This document shows positions 21,360 through 31,364 of a stretch of DNA of 31,364 nt, one piece after another. The stretch comes from Apostichopus parvimensis (Eukaryota; Echinodermata; Holothuroidea; Aspidochirotida; Stichopodidae), in contig KN884481.1 of assembly GCA_000934455.1 (NCBI GenBank), forward strand, positions 87,758-119,121, written 5' to 3'. The notes under the pieces were generated by a model that saw only the letters and a program-made list of their open reading frames with translations, had not been told where the DNA came from and did not search any database. Positions within the stretch are counted from its first letter, which is position 1; every line of letters starts with the position of its first letter. A program made the translations under genes and the position numbers.

Positions 21360-23308
21360 CCTAACATAAGCCCTGTATAACTGCTTTTTATCAGCAAATA
21401 TCATTGGGCTGCTCTCAAAAGTCTGCAAAGTAACTGATGTGTGTTGCTGTTCAAGAAAATGCCAGTGAAAACTTGATTTTAGCCAGTTATTTTTTTTGAA
21501 ACATGAACCGGCCTTTTTTTGCTCTGGAAACCTTTTCTCGTCAGGAACAACATTATATCATTTTCCCTTCCCTGCTCCTTCCTCCCCTCTCCTGTTTTAC
21601 ACAACCAAATTCTTGGCTCTCGGGCATTTTGCATCAACTTCTGAACAACCTCCGAAAGCAAGTGTACAATTCATATGCAGAGAGAGGAATTGTTTAACTT
21701 ACCATGTGGCATGCTGACGTCATTTTCAAAGCGCCCTTGTTATTTAAATTAACATAATGGCTGCCAACAAAGTAGTTGTGTTAGAAAATTCCTGGAAATT
21801 TGGGGAAGGGTAGTTTTGACTAGTTATTTCACAGTGAGTTTAAGAATATTAGTCTCTACTATGAGGTCACTGCAAAACTCCTGAGTTTTTATCTCCTTTA
21901 AAAAGTTAAATATGTACATATGTCAGTCACTTGCAGGCAAGCAGTATGGTATCACTGACACATTAGCACATTAGTCTGTTACATAATTGGTCAGACAAGT
22001 GGGCCAGTTCTAAATTGTCTGTAATTGATACTATGCTTTAATATACAAACATCCTCTTTTTATCTTTTCACTGGCTATGCTTGAAAGTGTTTTACTTGAA
22101 TGAGCAGTAACCATGTAAGGCGGTTACTGAACGGCTATGACTGACAATGCGGTGTTAACTGAAATGAGAGATATATTTCTCACGCACTGAAATGAGGCAA
22201 TTTCAATGTCTCTGAAAGATTTCAGGCTAAAAAAATATGTAAACTCAAATGGTCAACAATTCCATGCAGTACCCAGTGAATGAAATTTCAAGTTTAAACC
22301 ATTTATTCCCATTAAGCATTACAATACTTTCTCAATATGAAGTACATACATATTGAAAATTTGAAATAATTAAATATGGCGTTATCTTAATTGCAGTCTG
22401 CTAATCTATAAATATACCCTCATATCTCCCTTGTGCTTTATATTATGTTCAAATTTGTTTACTTAAATCTTTGGAGGTGAGCATTGCAGGACCCTCCGAA
22501 GGTGCCCCCTTCCCTTACGCACAGGGACGAAGGTGTTATTCATCTGCAATAAGTGTAACCTAGTCCGCAACCGTCCCTTTGAGATTTAACATCTGTCTGT
22601 GAAGGTTTTGTTCCTTCTTCTACAACATTGGTGAAATTTAAGTTGAACATAAAGTTCTTTATTGGCCCCAAAGTTTAGCATGATAAATTACTTAAAAAGT
22701 TTTCAAAACAATACTTTCCCTTGAGGGCTCTCACCTCTCCAAAATTTTTTCCCCGAGATAATGACGAGTGGTAAAATCAGACAATTACAAATATGATCTC
22801 TGATTGGTAAAATGCTTTGATAGTGGCAGCAAAACTCAGCCTGCTGAAGTTCGATTTTGTGAACATGCAAAAAAAATTGCTGGTAATACCGATGACCTGT
22901 AGAGGGTACCTATTAACCCCCTTGGTAGGTCACTTTAGACTAAATATAACTTTGTTACTTAGTATATTAACTAAAATTGTTATTTATTTTGCCTGAAATC
23001 TTTGTCCAAACTTTCTATTAATACCATAGATCTATCAACTCCCCACCTCCCCCCCCTTCCCCAAGCATTATACACTCCAGATAAACCAGTGAAGATGTCT
23101 GCATGCTAAATTTTAAGCTGAGGACAAGCAGGAAACAACATAACACTGATTGCATTTGCTATATACATACACCCAAGCACAATGCTATGATGCATGTGAC
23201 CTGCACTTTAAATTTCCCTCTAAAGAAAGTACGTTAACATTTTATCAAGCTAGAGGTGAACAAGGTCGTCCCATACTGTAGCTTATATTCAAAAGACACA
23301 CATTGTGT
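21360..23308. other. Non-coding stretch, nothing recognised
   Basis: AT-rich sequence with a few A and C runs (for example about 23047-23056). No exon-like block or recognisable repeat was seen. Confidence 0.45.
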
Positions 23309-23314
23309 TAATAG

Positions 23315-23702
23315 CAGGGATGCTAGCAGGGTTTTCCCCTAGGGCCTTAAAGACTACCGTTTCGAACCAGAGCGCCACCCAGGTTGGCGCGTAGCGTTGC
23401 AAGAATATTTTGGCAAAATATACCACCCAGATCACCGGAAATGGAACTTCCCAGGCCTTGTATGTTGCATCTGATATTTATTCTTATCTGAACTTTATTT
23501 GAGTTATCATGTCTTTGCGGTATAGGCTCCAATTTGCATATCCTACAGTGTGTTAGGATTATAGCTAGAAATTCACGGAAATTCGCGGAAAAAGCTCATG
23601 CCTGTTTCAACTGGGACGGAAAGATCGTGTGGAGCCGGAACCATATTTCAAAATGCGGAAAAAGCCGGAATTCCCGCTATTGTCGGAATTCTGGCATCCC
23701 TG
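23315..23702. mobile_element. Nonautonomous DNA transposon (MITE), 388 bp, CAGGGATGC termini
   Basis: CAGGGATGC (23315-23323) is an exact inverted copy of GCATCCCTG (23694-23702); matching continues to 11 of 12 bases. The element is flanked by a perfect 6-bp direct repeat TAATAG (23309-23314 and 23703-23708). The interior has no transposase frame and carries several CGGAAA words near the right end. A core at about 23371-23439 is shared with the element at 30442-30827. CAG-type ends suggest the hAT superfamily, but hAT duplications are normally 8 bp, so the superfamily is not settled. Confidence 0.75.
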
Positions 23703-23758
23703 TAATAGGCAGCTACAGGTATACATGGTTTGCAGTTGTTCCAGCTGAATGGTACCAT

Positions 23759-24172
23759 ATGGTACAGCCTCAACTATTAGTCTTGAGAAAACAACTTTAG
23801 AAACAACTATTTAATACTGACAGCAGTTAATGGAACAAGCATTTTTATTTTCTTCTATAAGTTGGGGCAGTGTAATGGTATAGCCTCAACTATAGTCCTA
23901 CTCCTGAGAAACAACTTAAAAAGCAACTATTACTAAAAGCATATCTGTGAACCAAGCATTTTAATTTTCTCCGATTAGTTGAGGCAGTATGATGGTACAG
24001 CCTCAACTATAGTCCTGAGAAAACAACTTTAGAAACAACTATTTAATACTGAAAGCAGTGTGAAACAAGCATTTTCATTTTCTCCTATTAGTTGAGGCAG
24101 CTAGATGGTACAGCCTCAACTCCTGAGAAACAACATTAAAAACAACTATAATTGACAGCAGTGTAAAACAAC
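23759..24172. repeat. About 116-bp tandem repeat, 3.6 units, each with a hairpin
   Basis: Units begin at ATGGTACAGCCTCAAC (23759), ATGGTATAGCCTCAAC (23875), ATGGTACAGCCTCAAC (23992) and again (24105). The period is 113-117 bases and the last unit is partial. Each unit also has TGAGAAAACAACTTTAGAAA-like, ACAAGCATTTT and TTAGTTGAGGCAG words. At the unit junctions TAGTTGAGGC pairs with GCCTCAACTA, for example 23976-23985 with 24000-24009. The array starts 50 bases after the right target-site repeat of the preceding MITE. Confidence 0.9.
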
Positions 24173-24174
24173 CA

Positions 24175-27100
24175 ATCTTTCCCTTCCTATGGGACAAAAA
24201 GTATCTTTATAGTTCTAAACAACTACTGTATATGACAGAGAGAAGTACATGTGTGAAAACACTAGTACTCTTCAACTTTATAGCCTTCACCCTCAGATGA
24301 CCTTTGACATACAGTACTGTACTTTCACTCCTGAACATTCCCAGAATTCACATAATGTAATATTCACACACATGCATAGAAAGAAGTAAGTCAAGCTTTC
24401 ATTTTTCTTTTAATGTATCATATTAAAGTTGAAATGAAATTTTATCATTAAAAGTTCAAATCTTTCAGAGTCGACTTCAATGTCATGGGGTTTGAAGATG
24501 AGGAATCGGCATTTTCATATCGCTGAATCGGCAGTTTTAAATTGCTAAAAATGATGATGCCAGACACCCAATTTTCCAGGTACGTTGTTTCCGTGACTAG
24601 TTCTCATCATTACTGTGCGGTTTTTGTTTTGTTTTTACTATCCATATTTTACCAACTATCGGCTCTCTATCGAACTTCAGAAATAGAGTAAGCTGTGATG
24701 TCACGCAAAATCCAGCATACAATAATATATTGTTGGATTCCGCTGAGACGACATAACATCTTAAAAGTATATCAAATGCGCTTCAAAAATTACCAAATAA
24801 AGTATTAAAACTACAATCTAAATTTATATATTTCACAGAAGAATTCTATATAATCTAATCCAAATCCCTGACTCAACCTCTCTCAGTTTATATAGTTTGA
24901 TATTGTTTAACTATACAATAATTCAATTTTTTCAATATTGTCTTTACTACCAACAGGGAGCTGATTTAATTGAATGCGATGGTTCTTCTTTGCATATCTC
25001 CTGTTTTATATTTCTTTGTTGATACATTACTTCCTTTCTCAACATGACATAATTCTTTAGATAAACATGTGCAATTTCCTTCCTTCTTTGTTTTTAACTA
25101 AGTACACATATCAAGAGGGATAGGAAGTCTGAGGAGTCGGTGAAATGCTTTTAGTTTATATAGTCTTTGACTTTGAATACAAATATATATTTTTTTTTGC
25201 TTCTTTTCAAGGTACGTTAATTTCTTTCTCAATATGTTAGAATTTTAACTTTCACATCTTCCTGTGCACACAATCCCAAACTACTGTTTGGCAATCACCA
25301 TCTTACAGGTATTGATTTTGTTTCAAAGACTGACCTCCATTTCACCTTCCAGAAGTTTAATCAAGCAAATGGAATTTATGACAGAAATTATTTCCAAACA
25401 TGATCGGGGCGCAGAGAAAATAACTCTTCCTTCCTGCCGATTTAATTTGCCATCTCTCGCAATGATTTGCACACGAGGACCTGTAAAACCTGCAGGCTCA
25501 TATTCCTCAACATATGCACATTTCAAAATCCTCTTTCATCCCATTGACCCATCTTATATATATGAGAAAGACCACAGTTAATACAGCCGTCAATCTTCCC
25601 CATTGGACGATACCTGATGGGTGGACGAAACAAAACAAAAATGACCCTTCATACAAGCCACTGCACTGCGAAGCAAATTATTCCAGCCTCGAATTATTAT
25701 CATGCGAATAATCTGTGACGTCAATTGGCTTCAAACCCGAAAGCCAGCGCCACAACTGTTTTCCTTGGAAACTTTCCTCCGAGCACAAATATGATCTTTG
25801 TGTGCACGATGAGACTTGTGAGCTAAGGTGAAGCAACTACTAATAAAACCTGATTGATACTCTAAGATTAGGTTTCATAGAGTAACAGATTTCCTTCTGT
25901 TCCGTTAAGATCAGATCGTCTCTAAAGCCGTAAGCTGGGGATGGACTGAGCAGATTCGTAATTACCGGAGAAAGAAAACGAACCTTCCGTTAAACTACAT
26001 ACTGGCTTGGTTGGTAGTGTTTGTGTGTGTGTGTCATGAGGGGGGGGGGAATTGTCTATAGATAAACGTAAACAGTTTCTCTTTGTAAGTCTGCGATACA
26101 TCTTAGGGATTTACTGTTTATAGTAACGCTACAGTGCGATAATCAATTTTTAATTTGAAAATCTCCCAGTTCTGAAAAATTAAAATTGGACTCCATGAAT
26201 TCACAGAGCTCTGTTTTATGTATAAGGAAAAGTGTTAGGGTAAAGTTTTGCCTATACCTATAGTACCAATAGTTGAAATGGGAGAGCATTGTATGTTTAT
26301 GCAGAGGGAACTTGAGCTACCTCTCCAAACAAGGCTGGTGATACACAATTTACACTGTGGCTTTTCTTCATCGCCCACGGGAAAGACATTGTGGGATCGT
26401 CACGGAGTATTAAAGAATTAAATTAATAGAAAGTAAAGCTGGTCCAACACGGGCCTTTTAAAAAAAAGTTTTGCAGCTAATATACTTCCCAGAGGCAATC
26501 CCTACATACATACACTATACACATATGATAAAGGATATTGCTGTATGGTTCAGAAACCCACAATAACACAGCAATCAACAGATTTTCTTGCTTTAGAGAT
26601 CGTATGTAGTGCAGCTATTTTGTTTAAACTGCCATGCTGGACTATGGATCGTTACTTTCCGGAGCGAGTTTCCTCCAAATTCTCAAAGCAGCACGTACTT
26701 GAAAATAATCAAAGGCATCATTTACCTCAACCTATACATGTATCCCTAAAGCAAAGCTCATTTCATGAAAATGAAATGAAATTCATTCTTTTCTCTAGCT
26801 GACTTAATTAACATTTCGGCTTGTAACACCACCGGTCTGTATGCATGTTAATTTGAACTACATTTCGGTTCATAAAAGAACCCCCGAACAATGTCATGAT
26901 CCACATTTTCTTACGCGACAATAAAATGCATTCGGTTTCAGGGATTGGTTTGTTGAATGACAGACAATGGCTAAAGTCCATCCAAAATTTGAGTGGCAAT
27001 CAGTCTGAGATTAACGTATACAAACTAGACGTTACTTATTGCACATCCGGGAACAACATTTAAGTGAATTTATTTTATATTGTCAATTGAGGCGTGATAA

Positions 27101-27280
27101 GGTATGGTTCTTCATGCCAATCGATACGTTTTAGACCAAAGGGTAAAATAAGGATAAAGGCAGGACGCCATTTATCGAGAATGGAAAAACTAACTCAGAT
27201 GCTTCTTATGAGACCTTTCTTATTGTACACGTCATATTTGCATGAGAACAATCAAAGTTGTTACTACCTTTGTCGTTTAC
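24175..27280. other. Mostly non-coding; intron-like under the gene model
   Basis: AT-rich sequence with (GT)n and a G run at about 26021-26050. Some open frames occur at 25264-25581 on both strands, but no frame with a compatible pair of splice sites was accepted. It lies between the minus-strand exons at 20800-20889 and 27281-27460. Confidence 0.4.
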
Positions 27281-27460
27281 CTCCATTTCCTTAACAAAAA
27301 TCTGTTCAAAGTATCTCTTTCGAGATTCGGCTTTAGGAATCACAAATGATTTCGAGTTGGTTAGCATCACGTAAGGCAAATATGTCGCCAAAACAGAACT
27401 AGTATTGTTCAGACAAACGCCTACAGTGGACTTACGACCTTCTTCACCGGTTTCGAAACT
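27281..27460 (-). CDS. Probable exon of the minus-strand gene (unidentified)
   Basis: On the minus strand the block follows a T-rich acceptor (GATTGTTTGTCCAG) and ends AAATGGAG followed by the donor GTAAACG. It is 180 bases, exactly 60 codons in phase 0, without stops. The peptide begins SFETGEEGRKSTVGVCLNNT, passes through VLATYLPYVMLTNSKSFVIP and ends KRYFEQIFVKEME. Composition is coding-like: charged residues, a hydrophobic centre, no low complexity. The matching phase allows it to precede the exon at 20800-20889, but membership of the same gene is inferred. I do not recognise a domain. Confidence 0.5.
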
Positions 27461-27475
27461 CTGGACAAACAATCA

Positions 27476-27547
27476 GCATCCATAGCCTAGTGGTTAGTGT
27501 GTCCGCATATAAAGTGAGGGGCCCAGGTTCGAATCCCAGTGGAGGCT
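27476..27547 (+). repeat. tRNA-like sequence (SINE head or tRNA pseudogene)
   Basis: Acceptor arms GCATCCA (27476-27482) and TGGAGGC (27540-27546) pair at six of seven positions. A D-arm-like GCCTAGTGGTTAGTGT follows, containing an A-box (TAGCCTAGTGG), and a consensus B-box GGTTCGAATCC lies near 27526-27536. The anticodon stem and the T stem are poorly paired and no CCA-compatible functional structure is evident. The internal RNA polymerase III promoter is intact, so this is best read as a tRNA-derived SINE head; downstream sequence is unrelated to tRNA. Confidence 0.6.
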
Positions 27548-27559
27548 GGAAGTTTTTCA

Positions 27560-30430
27560 CTGTTTTGGATTTTTCAACTCACTGCGATTTCAATTATACA
27601 TATTTATATGCAAACAAAATATATATAGAGCTGTATACAGCAGACCCAAAAAAATGAGTCTGATGAGTAAACTTTTCAGTTTTCCAGAAAGTCTTGAGTA
27701 CCTTCAACCCTCATTCCCCCTCCACCCCCCCCCCATCCCCTCTATGGTTTCCACTTTGTGCGTACATGAACTATATTTCTTTTGGTTGGACTCTGCATAG
27801 TGTTTACTCCTAAACTTTGTAGTATTTACACTCACAACTGCTGTCGAACATTGTCAGGTTGCTTCATGTAATTGTTTTGCTCATGTTGATAGAGTTGGTT
27901 AATTTTCACTGGGTTTGTGTTGAAATTTTTCCTGGTTTCTGAACTCCATTTTCAGGGAGGAGTTTATGTTTACTTTACGTCTTTACTGACAGTTTGTGTT
28001 TTCCCTTTTGCTGCCCGGGTAGTAGTCTGGTGGGGATTTAAAGTAGACGTGAACGTACGTAAGCCACTGTATATAGTTGACCATGATTGTGTCTGTCTGC
28101 TTATAACGTTATACAATCCTTCACCCCGTCAGGCTATGGATACATTTCTATAGATGAAAGTGACCTTCTCAAAGCAGATTTATTCATGTGAGTAGGCGGA
28201 CGGAAGCAAGAATCCTGTTTTTATGCTGCATAATGTTTGCAATTTCTAAGTACTCCTCTAGACTAATTTTCTTTTGTAAAAACGTGTCCATTAAAGCTTG
28301 GTCCTTGGGTTTGGAATAATTTACTTAATTATACTTAATGACTTGGGTATCCTTGAGTAATTGGGGGAAATATATGAATATCAAGGTTCAACACTGATGT
28401 ATAGAATATTAGTTAAAGGGGACACTTGTAAGCCCAACTATCATCTTTTGCTTTCATGAGATAATTAAATTTGAGTTTCTTTTGAATAACAACTCCCAAA
28501 GACAGCTAAGAAATTTTTCATTCCGTTCGGGAAATGTCCTACTGTAGCGTAAAAAGTAGTGTCTGGGAACTGTCATTTTGTAAATCTGTGATGTCATAAT
28601 TATGCCAACTCTACTGTTTGTCTTGTAACATTTTCAAGGTAGAATGTTTAATACTGTGTGACACTGAAACCAATGACATCATATAAGGTTAATGTTTAAG
28701 AAGTTCAATATTTTAAATTCAGCTTAATTTGCAAAACCCATCTCTATTACGGAAAATAAACATTGCAATAAATAAAGAAAAACAAATAAGAAATTAGAGC
28801 ACATGTGGTTCATTGAATGTCATATTTTAGACTTGATCAAATCTTTGGCCTTGTGTGCGAATAAACATTAAATCTGTGATCTCACAAATGGAGTAATAAT
28901 TTTTTTAGCTGATTGGGGAAGTTGTATATATGCCAGAATTATCTCTATCACATAAACCAATAATGATGGTTGGGTTCATGTCTCCTGGCTATGTGGAGGG
29001 TAGGGTGTGGGTGAAGAGGGAGCTGAGGGAGGGGGAGGGCTCATTGAAGTCATCCCTATCATAGAGTCTAATCATAATGGTTGAGTTTTTTTCTTATTTA
29101 AGTTTTATTCTTTCTAACTCGGGGGGGGGGGGGGGGCTAACAGATGCCCTAAAAGTATTATTTTATTCCTTTGGCATATTTTATTCGTGAGGGGAGGGGG
29201 GGGGGGGGGGGGAACAGAAAACATGTAGCAATTTGGGAGTATCGCATGAATGGCTGTAGATAGACAGCGAGCTGAAAGAAGGTGGAGAAAAATTATCAAT
29301 TTTCCTTTGCTTTTTGTAGCATCCAGTCAACTTGCAACAATGCGGCTTTAATTTTTATCACTTGTTTAGAATGACAGCTGTATTGCCCTAATAGATCCAG
29401 TTCTGGGGGAGTGGTTCCACCCCCCTCCTACTCCCCACCCACCCACATTTTCCCCCAAGGGCCCAAACAAGTCACTTCTTGATAAGGTCATCAGCAACCT
29501 CTCAAATAAACAACTTTGAAAATGTCAAGGCTAAAACATGCCCAGAATATTCATCTTTCTTCATAACATTTTAAAGGTCTAAGATAATGCACACACACAA
29601 CAGATTTAACAGGATGCCGCTATTTTTCATAACGCCATAATAGTGTAATAGTTGTGTATACATGCAGTGTGTGTTTCTTTTGTATACTATACAATAATCC
29701 CCAAGTTAACACTGTCTAAAGTCTCTTAACAGCTAAAATGAAGCCAATAATGGAAAGTTGTCTTAAACAATTTGTGTACTTCAACTTCTTTATGCAGTTA
29801 TCAAATATTCTCAAAATTAAGTTAAATAACAGTACTGTCGAAATTAGCTTAAGACTGCTAAAAGTGAGCTAAAAATTAACGTGAATCAATAATATTTTAA
29901 TTTCGTCAATTAAAAGCAGATTAAATTTTCTATCTTGTACAGAACCAGAGGCTATATTAGGAGTCATCTTTCACTCTCTGAGAAGAGTACGGTATATCGG
30001 CAGGTGTTCCAAGAAGCCTACCACGTTTAATAATCAATTTATGCATAATCAATGGGATGTATATATGTAAAGGGAATTTGATATTGAGGCAGGAAATTTG
30101 ACTTGATCCAGTAAAATAATCCAAAGAGAGAATCCTAACATCTGAATTTAGAGAACGCTTTATAAAGGAGAAGAAAACCCAACCATCGTTTTAATAAATC
30201 TATCATATATGATATCAACGAATAATTTGGTGGACATAAGAATTTTGGGCTCTGAATTTTGTGTCATATAAAATAATATACATGGTTCCTATGTACAAAA
30301 ACTGCTATATATACAGTATATTGTATCTTTGTACTTGTATAGCAATCTGCCATTTTGCATAGCATTTTAAGCATAGCATATTGTGATTGATGCTGGATGT
30401 AGTGATTCCCTGCCTACAGTATACATCTTT
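27560..30430. other. Non-coding stretch with G/C-run low complexity
   Basis: Contains C runs at about 27718-27735, G-rich tracts at 28996-29039, G runs at 29120-29136 and 29191-29212, and C-rich stretches at 29420-29457. No exon-like block was accepted. Confidence 0.45.
28996..29212 (+). repeat. Cluster of G-rich tracts
   Basis: Three tracts occur within 220 bases: GGAGGGTAGGGTGTGGG with GAGGGAGGGGGAGGG (28996-29039), a run of about 17 G (29120-29136), and GAGGGGAGG followed by about 16 G (29190-29212). All are capable of quadruplex formation on the plus strand. Long homopolymers here are likely to be unreliable in assembly. Confidence 0.75.
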
Positions 30431-30441
30431 GTGATGGGCAA

Positions 30442-30827
30442 CAGTGGCGGAGCTAGGGGTATTGGTCAGAGGGGGCGAGAATGGTCAGGAGGGGCGAGAA
30501 TGGTCTGTAGGGGCGCTTTCGACACTATCTAAGCGGAGCACCACCACAGGTTGGCGCGTAGCGTACAGAAATTTTTTGAGTAAATATACTCCCTAGATCG
30601 CCGGGGCCTGGCTTATTTGCAGATAACCAAAGAATAAATAGGTGTCATCGCCAAATTACACCAACAAAATGTGACAAATGTCAATAGGTAGATGAGAGCG
30701 CAATAAAAAAGTCAATAATCGCGAATAAGTAAAAAGTGGTAAAGAGCTGAAAAGGGCGCCAACAGTCCATTTGAGTCCTGCAGGTGGGGCATCCGCCCCC
30801 CCTGACTGTATGGACGCTCCGCCACTG
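30442..30827. mobile_element. Nonautonomous hAT-like DNA transposon (MITE), 386 bp
   Basis: CAGTGGCGGAGC (30442-30453) is a perfect 12-bp inverted match to GCTCCGCCACTG (30816-30827). Subterminal similarity continues: GGTCAGAGGGGGCG inside the left end against GTCAGGGGGGCGG read inward from the right. The flanks ATGGGCAA (30434-30441) and ACGAGCAA (30828-30835) agree at six of eight bases, as expected of an aged 8-bp target-site duplication. The CAGTGGCGGA-type end and 8-bp duplication fit the hAT superfamily. No transposase is encoded. GGTCAGGAGGGGCGAGAATG-like units are repeated near the left end. Confidence 0.85.
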
Positions 30828-30839
30828 ACGAGCAACTAC

Positions 30840-31364
30840 AGTACTCAGTACTACAGTACAGATATATGCAAGGAAAATCTTGCTCTGTGGAGGAGTTTGT
30901 AAGGAATGAAAGGTGTGTCAGGGGGCTTCTTTGTCGAAATCTGATGGCATGGAACACCCCTAAGAGGTGTACATAGCTAAGAGTGACAGCCGTTACCTTA
31001 TTCCCTTCATTACTTCCTCTTAATTTCAAGGTGACAAACAGTATTAACACTGAAACACTCCTTTGTAATTTAGATCATGTGTAAAATCTTCCAATATTTT
31101 GAAACTTGGTCAATAAGGTAAAGAGCTGATCTCTATGACAGAAACAAAATGAATGTTTTATATGAAGAATACTCTACCATGAAAACTTCATTTGTGGCTC
31201 AATATGTCATAATTAGACTTGCATATTAAGACTTCAGTCTTTGAGTATCTTGTGTGTCTTGTGTGTGTGTGTGTGTGTTGAAGAACATTAAAACCTGTGA
31301 TATGTCCCCAATGGCATAAGATTCTTAGCTGTGTGGCCCGGAAGTTGTCCACCACGAGGATTTC
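30840..31364. other. Right edge, nothing firmly recognised
   Basis: Contains short inverted CAGTACT/AGTACTG words at about 30841-30861 and a (GT)n microsatellite at about 31250-31280. The last 45 bases are GC-richer than their surroundings and could be part of an exon cut by the window edge, but no splice pair can be assigned. Confidence 0.35.

Noticed and set aside
23347..23532. 61-codon minus-strand frame with a glycine-rich end
   Set aside because: It lies wholly inside the 388-bp MITE and shows no transposase motif.
25264..25581. 105-codon plus-strand frame and an overlapping minus-strand frame (25323-25526) ending in GEMEVSL
   Set aside because: The minus-strand block would need a phase-1 acceptor, which does not match the neighbouring phase-0 exons; its donor GTCAGT is weak and no motif is visible. 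The plus-strand frame has no splice or domain support.
27658..27697. CTGATGA followed by GAAAGTC, a possible second hammerhead
   Set aside because: The intervening bases do not pair next to the core boxes and no stem I partner is present.
30712..31050. 112-codon minus-strand frame
   Set aside because: About a third of it is the right half of the hAT-like MITE, so it is not a host gene.
31320..31364. GC-richer last bases, minus-strand reading EILVVDNFRATQ
   Set aside because: Cut by the window edge and no GT donor follows in a sensible place; cannot be told from chance.

Overview
This is a window of a eukaryotic, almost certainly metazoan, nuclear genome. It is AT-rich and gene-poor. It has no long open reading frame on either strand, canonical GT/AG splice signals around short open blocks, many poly-G/poly-C runs and AT microsatellites, fragments of animal-type retroelements and short inverted-repeat DNA transposons, and a 625-bp run of N (12542-13166) that is an assembly gap. 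The style (retroelement fragments with GIY-YIG-type tails, a LINE 3' end, small hAT-like elements) fits a marine invertebrate such as an echinoderm or mollusc. The species cannot be fixed from this sequence alone.

Host coding content: only three short blocks look like real exons. All are on the minus strand: 27281-27460 (60 codons), 20800-20889 (30 codons) and 3716-3904 (63 codons). Each starts after a polypyrimidine-AG acceptor, ends at a GT donor and is an exact multiple of three, so the three can be read as successive phase-0 exons of one minus-strand gene with introns of about 6.4 and 16.9 kb. The last two read as an alpha-helical, ARM/HEAT-like stretch. I could not name the protein with confidence. 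If the model is right, most of the window is intron, with 5' exons beyond the right edge and 3' exons beyond the left edge.

Layout: 1-2080 holds nothing recognised. 2085-2640 holds a two-unit repeat followed by a small nested stem-loop that resembles a hammerhead ribozyme; a decayed second copy lies at 3577-3612. 3716-3904 is an exon. 4152-4330 and 8208-8372 are two copies of one dispersed repeat. 4.4-14.5 kb is intron-like AT-rich sequence with G/C-rich tracts, microsatellites, perfect palindromes and the N gap. 14522-14684 is a three-unit minisatellite that runs directly into a frame-shifted remnant of a GIY-YIG/Penelope-like retroelement protein (14691-15480). 16300-17210 holds a degenerate short-period repeat interrupted by the 3' end of a minus-strand LINE. 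20800-20889 is an exon. 21121-21354 is a 39-bp minisatellite. 23315-23702 and 30442-30827 are two short DNA transposons of almost equal length, with different termini but a shared internal core. 23759-24172 is a 116-bp tandem repeat whose units carry a hairpin. 27281-27460 is an exon, followed on its upstream side by a tRNA-like SINE head (27476-27547).

No operon, CRISPR array, bacterial-type gene or complete mobile-element gene is present. The most interesting material is repeat biology: a hammerhead-like motif near tandem repeats in a genome that also carries a GIY-YIG retroelement relic, and two inverted-repeat transposons that share a core but not their ends.
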